DNA from: Caldisphaera sp.
GTDB lineage: Archaea; Thermoproteota; Thermoprotei_A; Sulfolobales; Acidilobaceae
Reading direction: 5' to 3'
DNA: 64,000 nt
Assembly (NCBI RefSeq): GCF_023256325.1
Contig: NZ_JAGDXI010000049.1
Coordinates: 43,122-107,121 of the forward strand
Of this stretch, positions 1 through 10,486 are shown one piece after another; positions within the stretch are counted from its first letter, which is position 1, and each line of letters starts with the position of its first letter. Position numbers and translations under genes: made by a program. The notes under the pieces are model-generated. The model searched no databases. It was given only the letters and a program-made list of their open reading frames with translations, and was not told the DNA's origin.

Positions 1-1
1 C

Positions 2-421
2 AAAGAAGTTCCAGCAGATAAGCTCATAGAAAAGCTAGCTGAAAGGCTAAAAAAGATGCAGAAAATAGAAATTCCTTCATGGGCTATGTATATGAAGACT
101 GGAGTATATAATGAATTGCCTCCTACTAATGAAGACTGGTGGTATACTAGAGTTGCATCTTTATTAAGGAAAATAAGCATAGCTGAAGAGCCATTAGGAA
201 TAGGAACTCTAAAAACCATATATGGAGGTAAGAAAAGGAATGGAACCAGGCCTCCTCATTTCAGAAAAGGTTCAGGCAGTATAATTAGAAAAGCACTACA
301 ACAATTAGAGCAAGCAGGATTAGTGACTACAATACCTGGTAAAGGAAGAAAATTAGCTCCAGCAGGTCAAGGATTAATAGATGAAGTTTCAAAAGAAATA
401 TTAAAAGAGTTAAGTTCATAA
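2..421 (+). CDS. rps19e: 30S ribosomal protein S19e (5' end outside window)
   Basis: Frame stays open to the window edge (KEVPADKLIEKLAERLKKMQKIEIPSWAMYMKTGVYNELPP...DWWYTRVASLLRKI...YGGKKRNGTRPPHF), typical S19e; the listed ATG at 56 is probably internal. Confidence 0.93.
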   Translation, partial: KEVPADKLIEKLAERLKKMQKIEIPSWAMYMKTGVYNELPPTNEDWWYTRVASLLRKISIAEEPLGIGTLKTIYGGKKRNGTRPPHFRKGSGSIIRKALQQLEQAGLVTTIPGKGRKLAPAGQGLIDEVSKEILKELSS

Positions 422-575
422 TTTTATGTTATAAATCTATAGGAACGGTTCATTAGTGTAATTTAAAATTTATGCTTTCATTAGGATTTCTATATGTTTT
501 TAAGTTTTTTGTAATTTTTAAAATAACAATAACTTAGATAAATTTTTTATTGTTAATTTTCATATTTAATTTTGG

Positions 576-1121
576 ATGGAATGTTTGAGCAAAGAAAACT
601 TAGAAGTAGAGGTAAAAGTAAAGGTAAATTGTGATGAGTTATCAAAAATAGAAAAAGAATTAATTGAGAAAGGAGCTAAGTTTCTAGATTCAAGAGAAGA
701 AAAAGACTTGTACTTAAATCATCCCTGTAAAGATTTAAAGTTAAAAGATGAAGCTCTCAGAATAAGATATGTTAACGGCCATCCTGAAACAATAACATAT
801 AAAGGTAATAGGTCAAAGGAAGAAGAATTAGTAAAATCCAGGGAAGAACTTAAAGTAAAAGTAGATAATGATCCCATTGCTTTGTTTGAGAAGCTAGGAT
901 TTAGTCCCGGGATTTATGTAACTAAATTTAGGAAGTATTATAGCTTTAAGGAAGTATTAGTTACTTTAGATAAAGTAGATAATTTAGGATGTTTTATAGA
1001 GATAGAATCAAATAGAAAATCTGTTGATGATATAAAAGAGACAATAAATGAGTTAAACATAAACGGCGATATAGTAAAAAAGACTTATGCAGAACTAATT
1101 GAAGAATTAAATATTAGTTGA
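576..1121 (+). CDS. CYTH domain protein, class IV adenylate cyclase (CyaB)-like
   Basis: EVEVKVKV N-terminus (ExExK), LRIRYVNG, TYKGNR, VTLDKVDNLGCFIEIE are characteristic of the CYTH/CyaB fold. Confidence 0.85.
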   Translation: MECLSKENLEVEVKVKVNCDELSKIEKELIEKGAKFLDSREEKDLYLNHPCKDLKLKDEALRIRYVNGHPETITYKGNRSKEEELVKSREELKVKVDNDPIALFEKLGFSPGIYVTKFRKYYSFKEVLVTLDKVDNLGCFIEIESNRKSVDDIKETINELNINGDIVKKTYAELIEELNIS

Positions 1122-1255
1122 TTATATTTATTGCATAAAAATTAATTATTTTGGATCCATTAAAGTATATAATCTGGGTTTTGTTAGATGGTTAAACATA
1201 AATAGAAATACAGAATAAATAGATATTTATAACCTTTAGAGTTAATAGAAATTCG

Positions 1256-3454
1256 GTGACACAAATGTCTGAAAGTGTTTCATTACTAGTATCAGAGGCG
1301 TACAGATCTGACACTCCTGGAAGAAAAATTGTAAGAGTAGACCAAGCTACTATGAAAAAATTAGGTATAGAAACAGGAGATTTTGTTAAAGTCAAGAGTC
1401 AAAAAAGCCAAGTAATAGCAGTTGTTTGGCCATTGCATTCCGAAGATGAAGATACAGGTATAATAAGAATGGATGGTTATTTAAGATGGTCTTTAGGAGT
1501 TAGTGTTGGAGATTACGTCGATGTAGAAAAAGCAGATAATGTTAAGCCTGCTGAAAAAATTGTGTTTGCACCATTAGAAAAAACAGAACCCTTTACTATA
1601 GATTTTTATCTATCTCCTTCTGATATAAAAGAGGAATTTATCAGAAAGCCATTAACTCAAGGAGAGCTTGTTTTAGTTCAAGGCGAAATACCTTTAGTTG
1701 TAGTTCAAACTAAACCAGTTGATAATGTATATGTAACAGATAAGACTGTCGTAGAATTAAGAAAAGAACCAGTAAAGGAAAATGAGTTTCCGGTGCATAG
1801 AACAACAAGGGTAACATGGGAAGATATAGGGGATTTAGAAGAGGCTAAGGAAAAAATTAGGGAAATAGCAGAATTGCCTATGAGACATCCAGAGGTCTTT
1901 AAGAGACTTGGCATAGAGCCTCCAAAAGGTATTTTATTATATGGCCCTCCAGGAACCGGTAAGACATTATTAGCAAAAGCGCTAGCTAATGAGATAGGAG
2001 CATACTTTGCAACAATAAATGGTCCTGAAATCATGAGTAAGTTTTACGGAGAAAGTGAAGAGAGGCTAAGGGAGGTATTTAAAGAAGCTCAAGATAATGC
2101 ACCATCTATAATATTTATCGATGAAATAGATGCAATAGCTCCTAAAAGAGAAGAAGTAACAGGGGAAGTTGAGAAAAGGGTAGTTGCTCAATTATTAACG
2201 CTAATGGATGGTATGCAAGAAAGAGGTAGAGTAATAGTTATAGGGGCAACTAATAGACCTGATGATGTAGATCCTGCTTTAAGAAGACCCGGCAGGTTTG
2301 ATAGAGAAATAGAGATAAGGCCTCCTGATAAGAGAGCAAGAATAGAAATTTTAAAGGTACATACGAGAAATGTTCCTTTATCTAAGGATGTTCAGTTAGA
2401 AAAAATAGCGGAATTAACTAACGGTTATACTGGTGCAGACTTAGCAGCTTTAGTAAAAGAGGCTGCAATGTCGGCGTTAAGGGAATTTATGGCAAGTGGA
2501 AAAGTAGATTTATCTAAGAATGAAACGATAAAACCTGATATACTAAAGAACTTAGAAGTATCCATGAAACATTTCTTAGACGCTATGAAATCAATAAGAC
2601 CATCTTTAATAAGGGAGATTTTCGTAGAAGTTCCAGAAGTTCATTGGGAAGATATAGGTGGATTAGATAATGTTAAACAAGAATTAAAAGAATCCGTTGA
2701 ATGGCCTATGAAATATCCAAAGGTATTTAGTGATATGGGCATAGAGCCTCCAAAAGGTATTTTATTATATGGCCCTCCAGGAACCGGTAAGACATTATTA
2801 GCAAAAGCGGTTGCAACAGAAAGCGGAGCTAACTTCATAACGGTTAGAGGGCCAGAAGTATTAAGTAAATGGGTAGGTGAAAGTGAAAAAGCTGTCAGAA
2901 AAATATTTGAAAGAGCAAGAGAAGTAGCTCCAACAGTTGTATTTTTTGATGAAATAGATTCAATTGCCCCAGCAAGAGGATTTAAGAGCGATACATCTGG
3001 TGTGACTGATAGAATAGTTAATCAATTATTAACAGAATTAGACGGCATAATACCTCTGTCTAATGTTGTAGTAATAGCAGCTACAAACAGACCTGATATA
3101 ATTGATCCTGCTTTATTAAGGCCTGGAAGATTTGATAGACTTATATATGTGCCTCCACCTGATCTTGAGTCAAGAAAACAAATATTTAAGATACATTTAA
3201 AGAAAGTCCCACTAGCAAACGATGTGTCTATAGAAAAGCTTGCTTCTATGACTGAGGGCTATACAGGAGCCGACATAGCAGCTGTAGTAAGAGAGGCGGT
3301 TATGATAAAATTAAGAGAAAAATTAGAGGTATCTCCCGTTGAATTTAAACACTTTGAATTAGCATTAAAGAAAGTGCCGCCAAGCCTATCAAGAGATGTT
3401 ATTATGATGTATGAGAGAATATCTAATCAATTGAAGAAGATTTCACTTCAGTAA
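1256..3454 (+). CDS. CDC48/VCP family AAA ATPase (two AAA modules)
   Basis: N-domain plus two GPPGTGKT Walker A motifs, Walker [11 protein letters not shown] / [33 protein letters not shown]. Confidence 0.97.
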   Translation: MTQMSESVSLLVSEAYRSDTPGRKIVRVDQATMKKLGIETGDFVKVKSQKSQVIAVVWPLHSEDEDTGIIRMDGYLRWSLGVSVGDYVDVEKADNVKPAEKIVFAPLEKTEPFTIDFYLSPSDIKEEFIRKPLTQGELVLVQGEIPLVVVQTKPVDNVYVTDKTVVELRKEPVKENEFPVHRTTRVTWEDIGDLEEAKEKIREIAELPMRHPEVFKRLGIEPPKGILLYGPPGTGKTLLAKALANEIGAYFATINGPEIMSKFYGESEERLREVFKEAQDNAPSIIFIDEIDAIAPKREEVTGEVEKRVVAQLLTLMDGMQERGRVIVIGATNRPDDVDPALRRPGRFDREIEIRPPDKRARIEILKVHTRNVPLSKDVQLEKIAELTNGYTGADLAALVKEAAMSALREFMASGKVDLSKNETIKPDILKNLEVSMKHFLDAMKSIRPSLIREIFVEVPEVHWEDIGGLDNVKQELKESVEWPMKYPKVFSDMGIEPPKGILLYGPPGTGKTLLAKAVATESGANFITVRGPEVLSKWVGESEKAVRKIFERAREVAPTVVFFDEIDSIAPARGFKSDTSGVTDRIVNQLLTELDGIIPLSNVVVIAATNRPDIIDPALLRPGRFDRLIYVPPPDLESRKQIFKIHLKKVPLANDVSIEKLASMTEGYTGADIAAVVREAVMIKLREKLEVSPVEFKHFELALKKVPPSLSRDVIMMYERISNQLKKISLQ

Positions 3455-3639
3455 ATGTTTTTAAAGCTTTAACTCATTTTTAATAATATTTTTAAAATAT
3501 TTTTGTAGAAATAACTAACCTCAAATATAGCTTTTTATAAGTTAAGATATGATATAGAAAAATTAACTTTATAATACAGAAAAAATTAAAATTAACTCCA
3601 TAGAGATATGATTATATGAAATACAAATGAAGAGTACTG

Positions 3640-4030
3640 ATTAACACAACTCTTGGGATACTGATCTCTAGCCCTTCAATATGAGCGTTTCCTTAGGGGT
3701 AATAACTTTGTGGTTTACAGCCTTCATCTTCATCACTTCATAGTTAGTAGCTTTTAGCCACCAGCTCCATTCGTTTAGTGGTAGACCATCGACCAGCTTT
3801 TCAGTCCATTACTCTTCTTCACTGCCAGAACGAGAGGCTCAGATCCTTCAGGGCAAAAAGCCATCAGTGGGATTTACCTTGTGTTCCCAATATCTGTGCA
3901 AGGCGCAGACAAGTTTGATATGCTCATTATGTGCTTTCCCTCATGCCTTATATTTTTTGCAAAAATTAAAAAACGAGAACTTTAAAAATATTACTCTGTC
4001 TCTAGAAGGGGCGAGGGTTGTCATTTACTT
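3640..4030 (-). pseudogene. probable decayed mobile-element/transposase-like coding remnant
   Basis: Base composition is more balanced than the AT-rich flanks; on the minus strand a frame interrupted by stops reads EHIKLVCALHRYWEHKVNPTDGFLP*RI*ASRSGSEEE*WTEKLVDGLPLNEWSWWLKATNYEVMKMKAVNHKVITPKETLILKG*. No intact ORF; family not certain. Confidence 0.4.
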
Positions 4031-4175
4031 TGTCATGAATAATAAGCTTTATTTATTATAGATATTATAATCATAAATAGAGTAGATTGAAAACTTCTTA
4101 GCATAAAATAATTTTGTTTTTAAATACGAACAGCTTAAAAACGTTTATTTGATAATAAACATAGGGCGATGAAAT

Positions 4176-4382
4176 ATGGGCAGCAAAAAAGCTAAGTTTG
4201 CTTACATCTATATGGGCAGAAAGAAAGGCTATTATAAAGTAAGACTATTCAATTCAAAACCAGAAGAAGATCCTGATAGAATAATTGTTATAGGAAAGTT
4301 TAGAAAGCCATTAATAGGGTATAGAGTCATGAAAAAAGAAGACTTGTTAGAAGTTATCAGAGAAAAATTAGATAGAATTTAA
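4176..4382 (+). CDS. conserved small archaeal protein, unknown function (DUF5622-like, tentative)
   Basis: 68-aa ORF with coding-like composition, preceded by a TATA-like region, directly upstream of the L6 operon. Confidence 0.65.
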   Translation: MGSKKAKFAYIYMGRKKGYYKVRLFNSKPEEDPDRIIVIGKFRKPLIGYRVMKKEDLLEVIREKLDRI

Positions 4383-4429
4383 ATATTTTTATACGCACTG
4401 ATTCTCCAGAATGAAGTGCAGACAGGTAG

Positions 4430-4987
4430 GTGCTAACATTGGCAAAAGAAATACTGGCTATGAGAGACTTAGAGATTCCACAAAATGTTGAAATAAAGTT
4501 AGAAGGGAATAGGGTTATAGTAAAGGGGAGTAAAGGTCAGCTAGAAAAAGATTTTTCTCATATGAAGGGAATTAATATGGAAATTAAAGATAATAAGCTT
4601 ATAGTACAAGCCTTCTTTGCTGACGCTAAGAAAAAAGCGGCTGTAGGCACGGTTGTTGCTCACGTTAAAAATATGATTATCGGAGTAACCAAAGGATTTA
4701 GATATAAATTGAAAATAATATACAGTCACTATCCAATAAGCGTTAAGAAAGATGGTAATAGATTAATAATAAGCAACTTTATAGGTGAGAAATCTCCAAG
4801 ATATGCGACAATATTGCCAGGAGTCAATGTAAAGATCCAAGGTACTGATATAATTTTGGAAGGAAATGATATAGAAAAGGTTTCTCAAAGCGCTGCAAAC
4901 ATAGAGCTAGCAACAAAGATAACAGAATTTGATAGAAGGAAGTTTATGGATGGAATTTATATTTATTCAAGGGAGGTGGTTGAATAA
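4430..4987 (+). CDS. rpl6: 50S ribosomal protein L6
   Basis: IPQNVEIKLEGNRVIVKGSKGQLEKDFSH; L6 C-terminal signature; operon context. Start may be the internal ATG (MRDLEIP). Confidence 0.95.
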   Translation: MLTLAKEILAMRDLEIPQNVEIKLEGNRVIVKGSKGQLEKDFSHMKGINMEIKDNKLIVQAFFADAKKKAAVGTVVAHVKNMIIGVTKGFRYKLKIIYSHYPISVKKDGNRLIISNFIGEKSPRYATILPGVNVKIQGTDIILEGNDIEKVSQSAANIELATKITEFDRRKFMDGIYIYSREVVE

Positions 4988-5400
4988 TGAGCTCTGAGCA
5001 AATAACAAGGGATATAATTAAGCAAAGAAAGAAAATTAGAGAGTCTATTTCGGAAAAGAGAAGAGTTCATTTTATGAGATATTTATCGTGGAGATTTAAG
5101 AGGTTAGGAGATAGTTGGAGGAAGCCTAAAGGAATAGATGCAAAAATGAGGTTACAAAGGAAGGGATATCCTCCAATTGTTAAGGTTGGATATAAAAATA
5201 AGAATGCTATAAGAGGTTTGCACCCATCAGGATTAATTCCTGTGGTTATTTCAAATAAAAAAGATCTAGAATTGTTAAGCCCTAACGCTCATATAATTTA
5301 TATAGCTTCTTCTGTAGGGCTTAAGAAAAGGGTAGAACTGCTTAAAGCAGCTAAAGAAAGAGGCTTTAGGGTAGCCAATGGTGGTATATATGGATTATAA
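4987..5400 (+). CDS. rpl32e: 50S ribosomal protein L32e
   Basis: FMRYLSWRFKRLGDSWRKPKGIDAKMRLQRKGYPPIVKVGYKN; follows L6. Confidence 0.95.
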   Translation: MSSEQITRDIIKQRKKIRESISEKRRVHFMRYLSWRFKRLGDSWRKPKGIDAKMRLQRKGYPPIVKVGYKNKNAIRGLHPSGLIPVVISNKKDLELLSPNAHIIYIASSVGLKKRVELLKAAKERGFRVANGGIYGL

Positions 5401-5851
5401 ACTTCAAAAAAGGCTTGCATCGGAAATACTTAAAGTAGGGGAGAGTAGGATATGGATTAGTCCTGATCCTGAAAATGAAGAAGAAATAAGCCAAGCAATA
5501 ACAAAAGATGATGTGAGGGCTTTAATTGAAAGGGGTTTAATTAAGAAAATACCAATGAAAACAAACTCTCATAGATGGTTAATAAGGCATATAAAGAGGG
5601 TTAAAGGGCATCGTAGGGGTTATGGTAAAAGAGAAGGTACAAAGAAAACAAGAGTTGATGAAGAAGAGGAATGGGTAAACAAAATAAGAAAGATCAGAAC
5701 TTATTTGAAATATTTAAGAGATAAAGAAATGATAGATTCTAGAACTTATAGAAGACTTTATAGGCTCTCTAAAGGTAATGCATTTAGTAGTTTGTCTGAT
5801 TTAAGAAGATATATTGATGAAAATAAGTTAATGAAAGGTGTTAAATCATGA
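5378..5851 (+). CDS. rpl19e: 50S ribosomal protein L19e
   Basis: LQKRLASEILKVGESRIWISPD...GHRRGYGKREGTKKTR. Start possibly the second Met. Confidence 0.95.
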   Translation: MVVYMDYKLQKRLASEILKVGESRIWISPDPENEEEISQAITKDDVRALIERGLIKKIPMKTNSHRWLIRHIKRVKGHRRGYGKREGTKKTRVDEEEEWVNKIRKIRTYLKYLRDKEMIDSRTYRRLYRLSKGNAFSSLSDLRRYIDENKLMKGVKS

Positions 5852-6465
5852 AAGAAGGACCTAGGTATAAATTGGCTTTAAAGAGAAGAAGGCAAGGTAA
5901 AACAGATTATCATCTCAGGTATAAACTGGTTATATCGCAAAAACCAAGAGCTGTTGTTAGGAAAACTAATAAATATATTTTAGTTCAAATTGTGGAGTTT
6001 GACGCAAAAGGTGATAAAGTAATAGCAGCTGCTCATAGTAAAGAATTATCAAAACTATATAAATGGAAAGGTTATGGTAAAAACATTTGTGCAGCATATT
6101 TAACAGCATACTTAGCTGGATTAAGAGCAAGACAAAAGGGAATTAAAGAAGTTGTCTTAGATATAGGTTTACAAACCCCAGTTAAGGGAAGTAGAGTATT
6201 TGCATCTCTTAAAGGATTATTGGATGCCGGAATCAAAGTTCCTCATTCTGATGATATTTTGCCCGATGAGGAGAGAATTAAATGTGGAAGTATTTCTAAA
6301 TGGGCTCAAGATTTAAAAGAGAACAACCCAGAATTTTATAAAAGGCAATTCTCAAAACAATTAGAGAGGTTACCTCCAGAGGAGCTATCCAAGCACTTTG
6401 AGGAGGTGTTAAATACAATAAAAAGTAGCTTTAGTAATATAAGTTTGGAAGGTGATAGGCAATGA
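5848..6465 (+). CDS. rpl18: 50S ribosomal protein L18
   Basis: [24 protein letters not shown]...[36 protein letters not shown]. Confidence 0.95.
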   Translation: MKEGPRYKLALKRRRQGKTDYHLRYKLVISQKPRAVVRKTNKYILVQIVEFDAKGDKVIAAAHSKELSKLYKWKGYGKNICAAYLTAYLAGLRARQKGIKEVVLDIGLQTPVKGSRVFASLKGLLDAGIKVPHSDDILPDEERIKCGSISKWAQDLKENNPEFYKRQFSKQLERLPPEELSKHFEEVLNTIKSSFSNISLEGDRQ

Positions 6466-7091
6466 GCAACACTCAAGTATTAGAAGTTTGGGAACCTAAA
6501 ACACAAGTAGGAAAGCTTGTTAAAGAAGGTAAAATTACAAGTATTGATGAAATATTTAAGAGAAATTTGCCAATTTTAGAACCAGAAATAGTTGATGTAC
6601 TTCTTCCAGATTTACAAGTTGAAATAATTGATGTTACAATGGTTCAAAAAATGACTGATGCAGGTAGAATTGCAAGGTATAGGGCAACTGTAGCTATAGG
6701 CAATAAAAATGGATATGTAGGAGTAGGAAAAAGCAAAGCTAAGCAATTTAGGGATTCAATAGATAAAGCCATAAGAAATGCCAAGCTCAATATAACCCCA
6801 ATAAGAAGAGGTTGTGGTAGCTGGGAGTGTACATGTGGTGAGCCGCACAGTGTGCCATACTCAGTTATTGGAAAAAGTGGAAGTGTAGTTATATTACTAA
6901 AGCCAGCACCTAAAGGTACAGGATTAGTTGCAGGTGATGTAGCTAAAAAAGTGTTAACATTAGCTGGGATAAAAGATGTTTGGGCAAAAACTTTTGGAGA
7001 AACAAGAACATCGTATAATTTTGCTAGAGCTACATATATGGCATTAAGGAATACATTTAGAACAATTACACCAATGGATTGGACTAGGTGA
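6462..7091 (+). CDS. rps5: 30S ribosomal protein S5
   Basis: [59 protein letters not shown]. Confidence 0.96.
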   Translation: MSNTQVLEVWEPKTQVGKLVKEGKITSIDEIFKRNLPILEPEIVDVLLPDLQVEIIDVTMVQKMTDAGRIARYRATVAIGNKNGYVGVGKSKAKQFRDSIDKAIRNAKLNITPIRRGCGSWECTCGEPHSVPYSVIGKSGSVVILLKPAPKGTGLVAGDVAKKVLTLAGIKDVWAKTFGETRTSYNFARATYMALRNTFRTITPMDWTR

Positions 7092-7570
7092 TAACTTTGG
7101 TTTACGCTATAATTAGAATTAGAGGTTCTAGTGGACTAGATCCAAAAGTAGAGAAAGTTTTAGATATATTAAGGTTAAGGAGGAATTTTGTTTCAGTATT
7201 ATATGCAGAAAGCCTTAATGGGATAAAGGATATATTAAGAGAAGGGCAATCCGCTATTACATGGGGAGAAATAAATAAGGAGACATTAATAGAGCTTATA
7301 AAGCGTAGAGGGAAAATTGTTGGAGACAAGCCTATAACAGATCAAGTAATAAAGGATAAGCTTGGTTTAAGTAACATAGAAGAGTTTGCCGATAAAATAA
7401 TTAAAGAAGAAATACATTATAATAAACTTGATGAGAAAGGAATTAAGCCATTCTTCAGATTGCATCCACCTAGCGGAGGATTTGATTTATCAATTAAAAA
7501 GCTGTATCCAAATGGAGAACTTGGGTATAGGGGTAAAGCTATTAACGATCTTATATTAAAGATGGCTTAA
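7088..7570 (+). CDS. rpl30: 50S ribosomal protein L30
   Basis: [33 protein letters not shown], archaeal L30; operon context. Confidence 0.93.
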   Translation: MITLVYAIIRIRGSSGLDPKVEKVLDILRLRRNFVSVLYAESLNGIKDILREGQSAITWGEINKETLIELIKRRGKIVGDKPITDQVIKDKLGLSNIEEFADKIIKEEIHYNKLDEKGIKPFFRLHPPSGGFDLSIKKLYPNGELGYRGKAINDLILKMA

Positions 7571-7620
7571 GGATCAAGTTTATTTTTAAATCTAATCTTT
7601 TAAATACTTGTTGGAAGTAG

Positions 7621-8103
7621 GTGAACAGAATGGCTTTGACTGCAAGAAGCAGGAAAAAATCAAGGAAATTAAGAGGCAGAACAAGATCTATGGGATGGGG
7701 AAGAGTAGGACAGCATAGAAAATCTGGAAGCAAAGGAGGTACTGGAGGTTCTGGAATGAATAAACATAGAAAAACTTGGATGCTAAAATACTATCCAAAT
7801 TGGTATGGAGCAAAAGGCTTCGCTCCAATAAGAAATAGATTATTGCATGAGAAAAATGAAATAAGCCTAAGAGACCTTGATGAACTAGCATATGATTTAA
7901 AGAAAACTGGGAATTTAGAAGGGGATAGAATTGTTGTAAACTTAACTGAGATGGGTTATGATAAATTAATAGCTGATGGAAAAGTATATGAGAAATTAAA
8001 AGTTATAGTTAAAGAGGCAACAAAAAAAGCTATAGAAAAAGTGAAAGAAGCAGGAGGAGAAGTTTTAGTAGAAAAGGCATCTGAAGAAGAGGAAAGCTCT
8101 TGA
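7621..8103 (+). CDS. rpl15: 50S ribosomal protein L15
   Basis: RSRKKSRKLRGRTRSMGWGRVGQHRKSGSKGGTGGSGMNKHRKTWMLKYYPNWYGAKGF. Confidence 0.95.
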   Translation: MNRMALTARSRKKSRKLRGRTRSMGWGRVGQHRKSGSKGGTGGSGMNKHRKTWMLKYYPNWYGAKGFAPIRNRLLHEKNEISLRDLDELAYDLKKTGNLEGDRIVVNLTEMGYDKLIADGKVYEKLKVIVKEATKKAIEKVKEAGGEVLVEKASEEEESS

Positions 8104-8678
8104 GTATAAAAGAGCGGAATCTTCATCCATTTATATCGAATTTTATTGATAATAATGTATTTTTAGTTATATATGGGCCACCTGCAACAGGGAAGACTCA
8201 TTTAGCGTTTGAAATTTCAAAATATTTAATTAATAAAAGGAAAGATTTTGTATTTTTAGCTACAGAAGCTCAAACTTTTACCTATGGTAAATATTTTATA
8301 TATGATGTTCCTTTAAAATTGGTAGTTACAAAGGAACAACTATTAAAAGAAATTATAGAAGGTATTGAATCGAAAAAATATATTATAATAGACTCTATAA
8401 ATTATCTTTTTAGAACTTTCAATGATGATACTTCAGAAAAAGAATTATCTTTTATTTCTTCATTATTAAGTATTGTTGGCGGTTTTGCTACAGGTCAAAT
8501 AACTCAGGAAGATTTTGATAGCAGCAAAATGTCTATGGATACATGGATAATACCCTGGGCAAAGGCAATAGGAATCACAAACAAGTTAAATGAAAAAGTA
8601 GTTGAATTAAAATTACTAAAGCCTAGAAAAGTAATATTGGGATATGAGATAATTAGGGATGGTGTGAAATGGATTTAG
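8100..8678 (+). CDS. RecA/RadB-superfamily P-loop ATPase
   Basis: Walker A GPPATGKT, Walker B KKYIIIDSINYLF; overlaps the L15 stop codon. Confidence 0.7.
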   Translation: MSIKERNLHPFISNFIDNNVFLVIYGPPATGKTHLAFEISKYLINKRKDFVFLATEAQTFTYGKYFIYDVPLKLVVTKEQLLKEIIEGIESKKYIIIDSINYLFRTFNDDTSEKELSFISSLLSIVGGFATGQITQEDFDSSKMSMDTWIIPWAKAIGITNKLNEKVVELKLLKPRKVILGYEIIRDGVKWI

Positions 8679-9181
8679 TAAACTTTGGCTATAATTTGCT
8701 AAGTATTTTTGTATTTATATTACCAGCAATGGTAGCAAATGGAACTCCTGTTATTATACACGGCCTCCCTCCAATTGATATGGGGAAAAAATGGAGAGAT
8801 GGAAGAAGAATTTTTGGTGACGGTAAAACATGGGGTGGATTTTTGTCGGGAATTATAGCAGGACTTATAATAGGAGGTATAGAAAGCCTAATAGTTTGGC
8901 ACAATATCTTATTTGATTCTTTAATAGCTTCTATTGGGGCCCTCCTTGGAGATTTAACAGCATCATTTATAAAAAGGAGAATAGGTTTAGAAAGAGGAGC
9001 TCCTGCACCTTTATTGGATCAACTAGACTTTTACATTGGTGCATTAATTTTTCTTTATTTATTTGCTGGAAAGGTGTTTAATTTATATGCTGAGTTAGCT
9101 TTTGCAGTGATTATCTATGCATTACATAGGTTAACAAATTATACTGCATATAAGCTAAAGTTGAAAAGCGTTCCATGGTAA
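8669..9181 (+). CDS. carS: CDP-archaeol synthase-like membrane protein
   Basis: PAMVANGTPVIIHGLPPIDMGKKWRDGRRIFGDGKTWGGFLSGIIAG...SFIKRRIGLERGAPAPLLDQLDF, CarS signature. Confidence 0.9.
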   Translation: MDLVNFGYNLLSIFVFILPAMVANGTPVIIHGLPPIDMGKKWRDGRRIFGDGKTWGGFLSGIIAGLIIGGIESLIVWHNILFDSLIASIGALLGDLTASFIKRRIGLERGAPAPLLDQLDFYIGALIFLYLFAGKVFNLYAELAFAVIIYALHRLTNYTAYKLKLKSVPW

Positions 9182-9260
9182 ATTATTTTATAATTATTTT
9201 TTAACAGCATATTTCATAAAGTGAAAGATTTTTAAGGATTTTTACAACCTAGAATTATCG

Positions 9261-10424
9261 GTGATTTTAGTGGCGCATGAAATGGGAGAAAAAATAACAT
9301 TAAGTGTCATAAAGGCTGATATAGGTAGTCTAGCTGGCCATCATAAGGTGCACCCTGATACAATGCTTGCAGCAACAAGAGTTTTAGCCGATGCCAAGAA
9401 AAATGGGTTGTTAATAGATTATTATGTTACTGCAGTAGGTGACGATCTTCAACTTATAATGACTCATAAGAAAGGTACTGATAATAAAGAAATTCACGGT
9501 ACTGCATGGAACGCGTTTGAAGAAGCAGCAAAAGTGGCTAAAGATTTAGGACTCTATGCAGCAGGCCAGGATTTATTGAGTAGTTCATTTAGTGGCAACG
9601 TAAGAGGTATGGGTCCTGGAGTTGCTGAAATGGAATTTAATGAGAGGCCTGCAGAGCCTATTGTAGTGTTTATGGCGGACAAAACAGAACCTGGAGCATT
9701 TAATTTGCCCTTGTATAAAATTTTTGCTGATCCATTTAACACAGCTGGTTTAGTAATTGATCCTAGGATGCATGATGGTTTTATATTTACAGTTTTAGAT
9801 GTTTATGAAGGAAAAGCTATAGATTTTAATATACCTCAAGATTTATATGATTTGCTAGCATTAATTGGAACACCATCTAGATATGTTGTTAAATATGTCC
9901 ACAGAAAAGATGGAGAAATTGCTTCTGTTATTAGTTCAGAAAGGCTCAGCCTCATAGCAGGAAAATACATAGGGAAAGATGATCCAGTAATGATTGTTAG
10001 AGCTCAAAGCGGATTTCCAGCTTTAGGTGAAATTTTAGAGCCATTTTCATTTCCTCATTTGGTTGAAGGATGGATGAGAGGAAGTCATACAGGTCCACTA
10101 ATGCCCGTTGGAATAAAGGATGCAAAAATGACTAGATTTGATGGACCGCCAAGAGTAGCTGCCCTCGGTTTTAATATTAAAAATGGAAATTTAATAGGAC
10201 CAAGTGATTTATTTGACGATGTTGCATACGATGAGACCAGAAGGCAAGCTCAAATAATAGCAGAATATATGAGAAGGCATGGACCCTTTATGCCGCACAG
10301 ATTAGGCCCAGAAGATATGGAATATACTACATTACCTGATGTATTAAAGAAACTAGAAAAAAGGTTCAGGCCTTTTGAGTTAGGTTATAAGCCCAAATTG
10401 AAGCATGAATTGGAAGAATTGTAA
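9261..10424 (+). CDS. fbp: bifunctional fructose-1,6-bisphosphate aldolase/phosphatase
   Basis: KITLSVIKADIGSLAGHHKVHPDTMLAATRVLADAKKNGLLIDYYVTAVGDDLQLIMTHKKG, archaeal FBPA/ase. Confidence 0.97.
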   Translation: MILVAHEMGEKITLSVIKADIGSLAGHHKVHPDTMLAATRVLADAKKNGLLIDYYVTAVGDDLQLIMTHKKGTDNKEIHGTAWNAFEEAAKVAKDLGLYAAGQDLLSSSFSGNVRGMGPGVAEMEFNERPAEPIVVFMADKTEPGAFNLPLYKIFADPFNTAGLVIDPRMHDGFIFTVLDVYEGKAIDFNIPQDLYDLLALIGTPSRYVVKYVHRKDGEIASVISSERLSLIAGKYIGKDDPVMIVRAQSGFPALGEILEPFSFPHLVEGWMRGSHTGPLMPVGIKDAKMTRFDGPPRVAALGFNIKNGNLIGPSDLFDDVAYDETRRQAQIIAEYMRRHGPFMPHRLGPEDMEYTTLPDVLKKLEKRFRPFELGYKPKLKHELEEL

Positions 10425-10486
10425 CAAAATTTTTATTATAAATTTTTCTGTTAAGCATATTTAGTTAAAATTTTCATAGATAAATT

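Noticed and set aside
1705-2838. Minus-strand ORFs 1705-2034 and 2641-2838 with identical [21 protein letters not shown] segments
   Set aside because: They are antisense shadows of the two cdc48 Walker A regions; the shared peptide simply reflects the 72-bp repeat.
3867-4061. 64-aa plus-strand ORF
   Set aside because: Lies within the decayed minus-strand relic; no coding signature on this strand.
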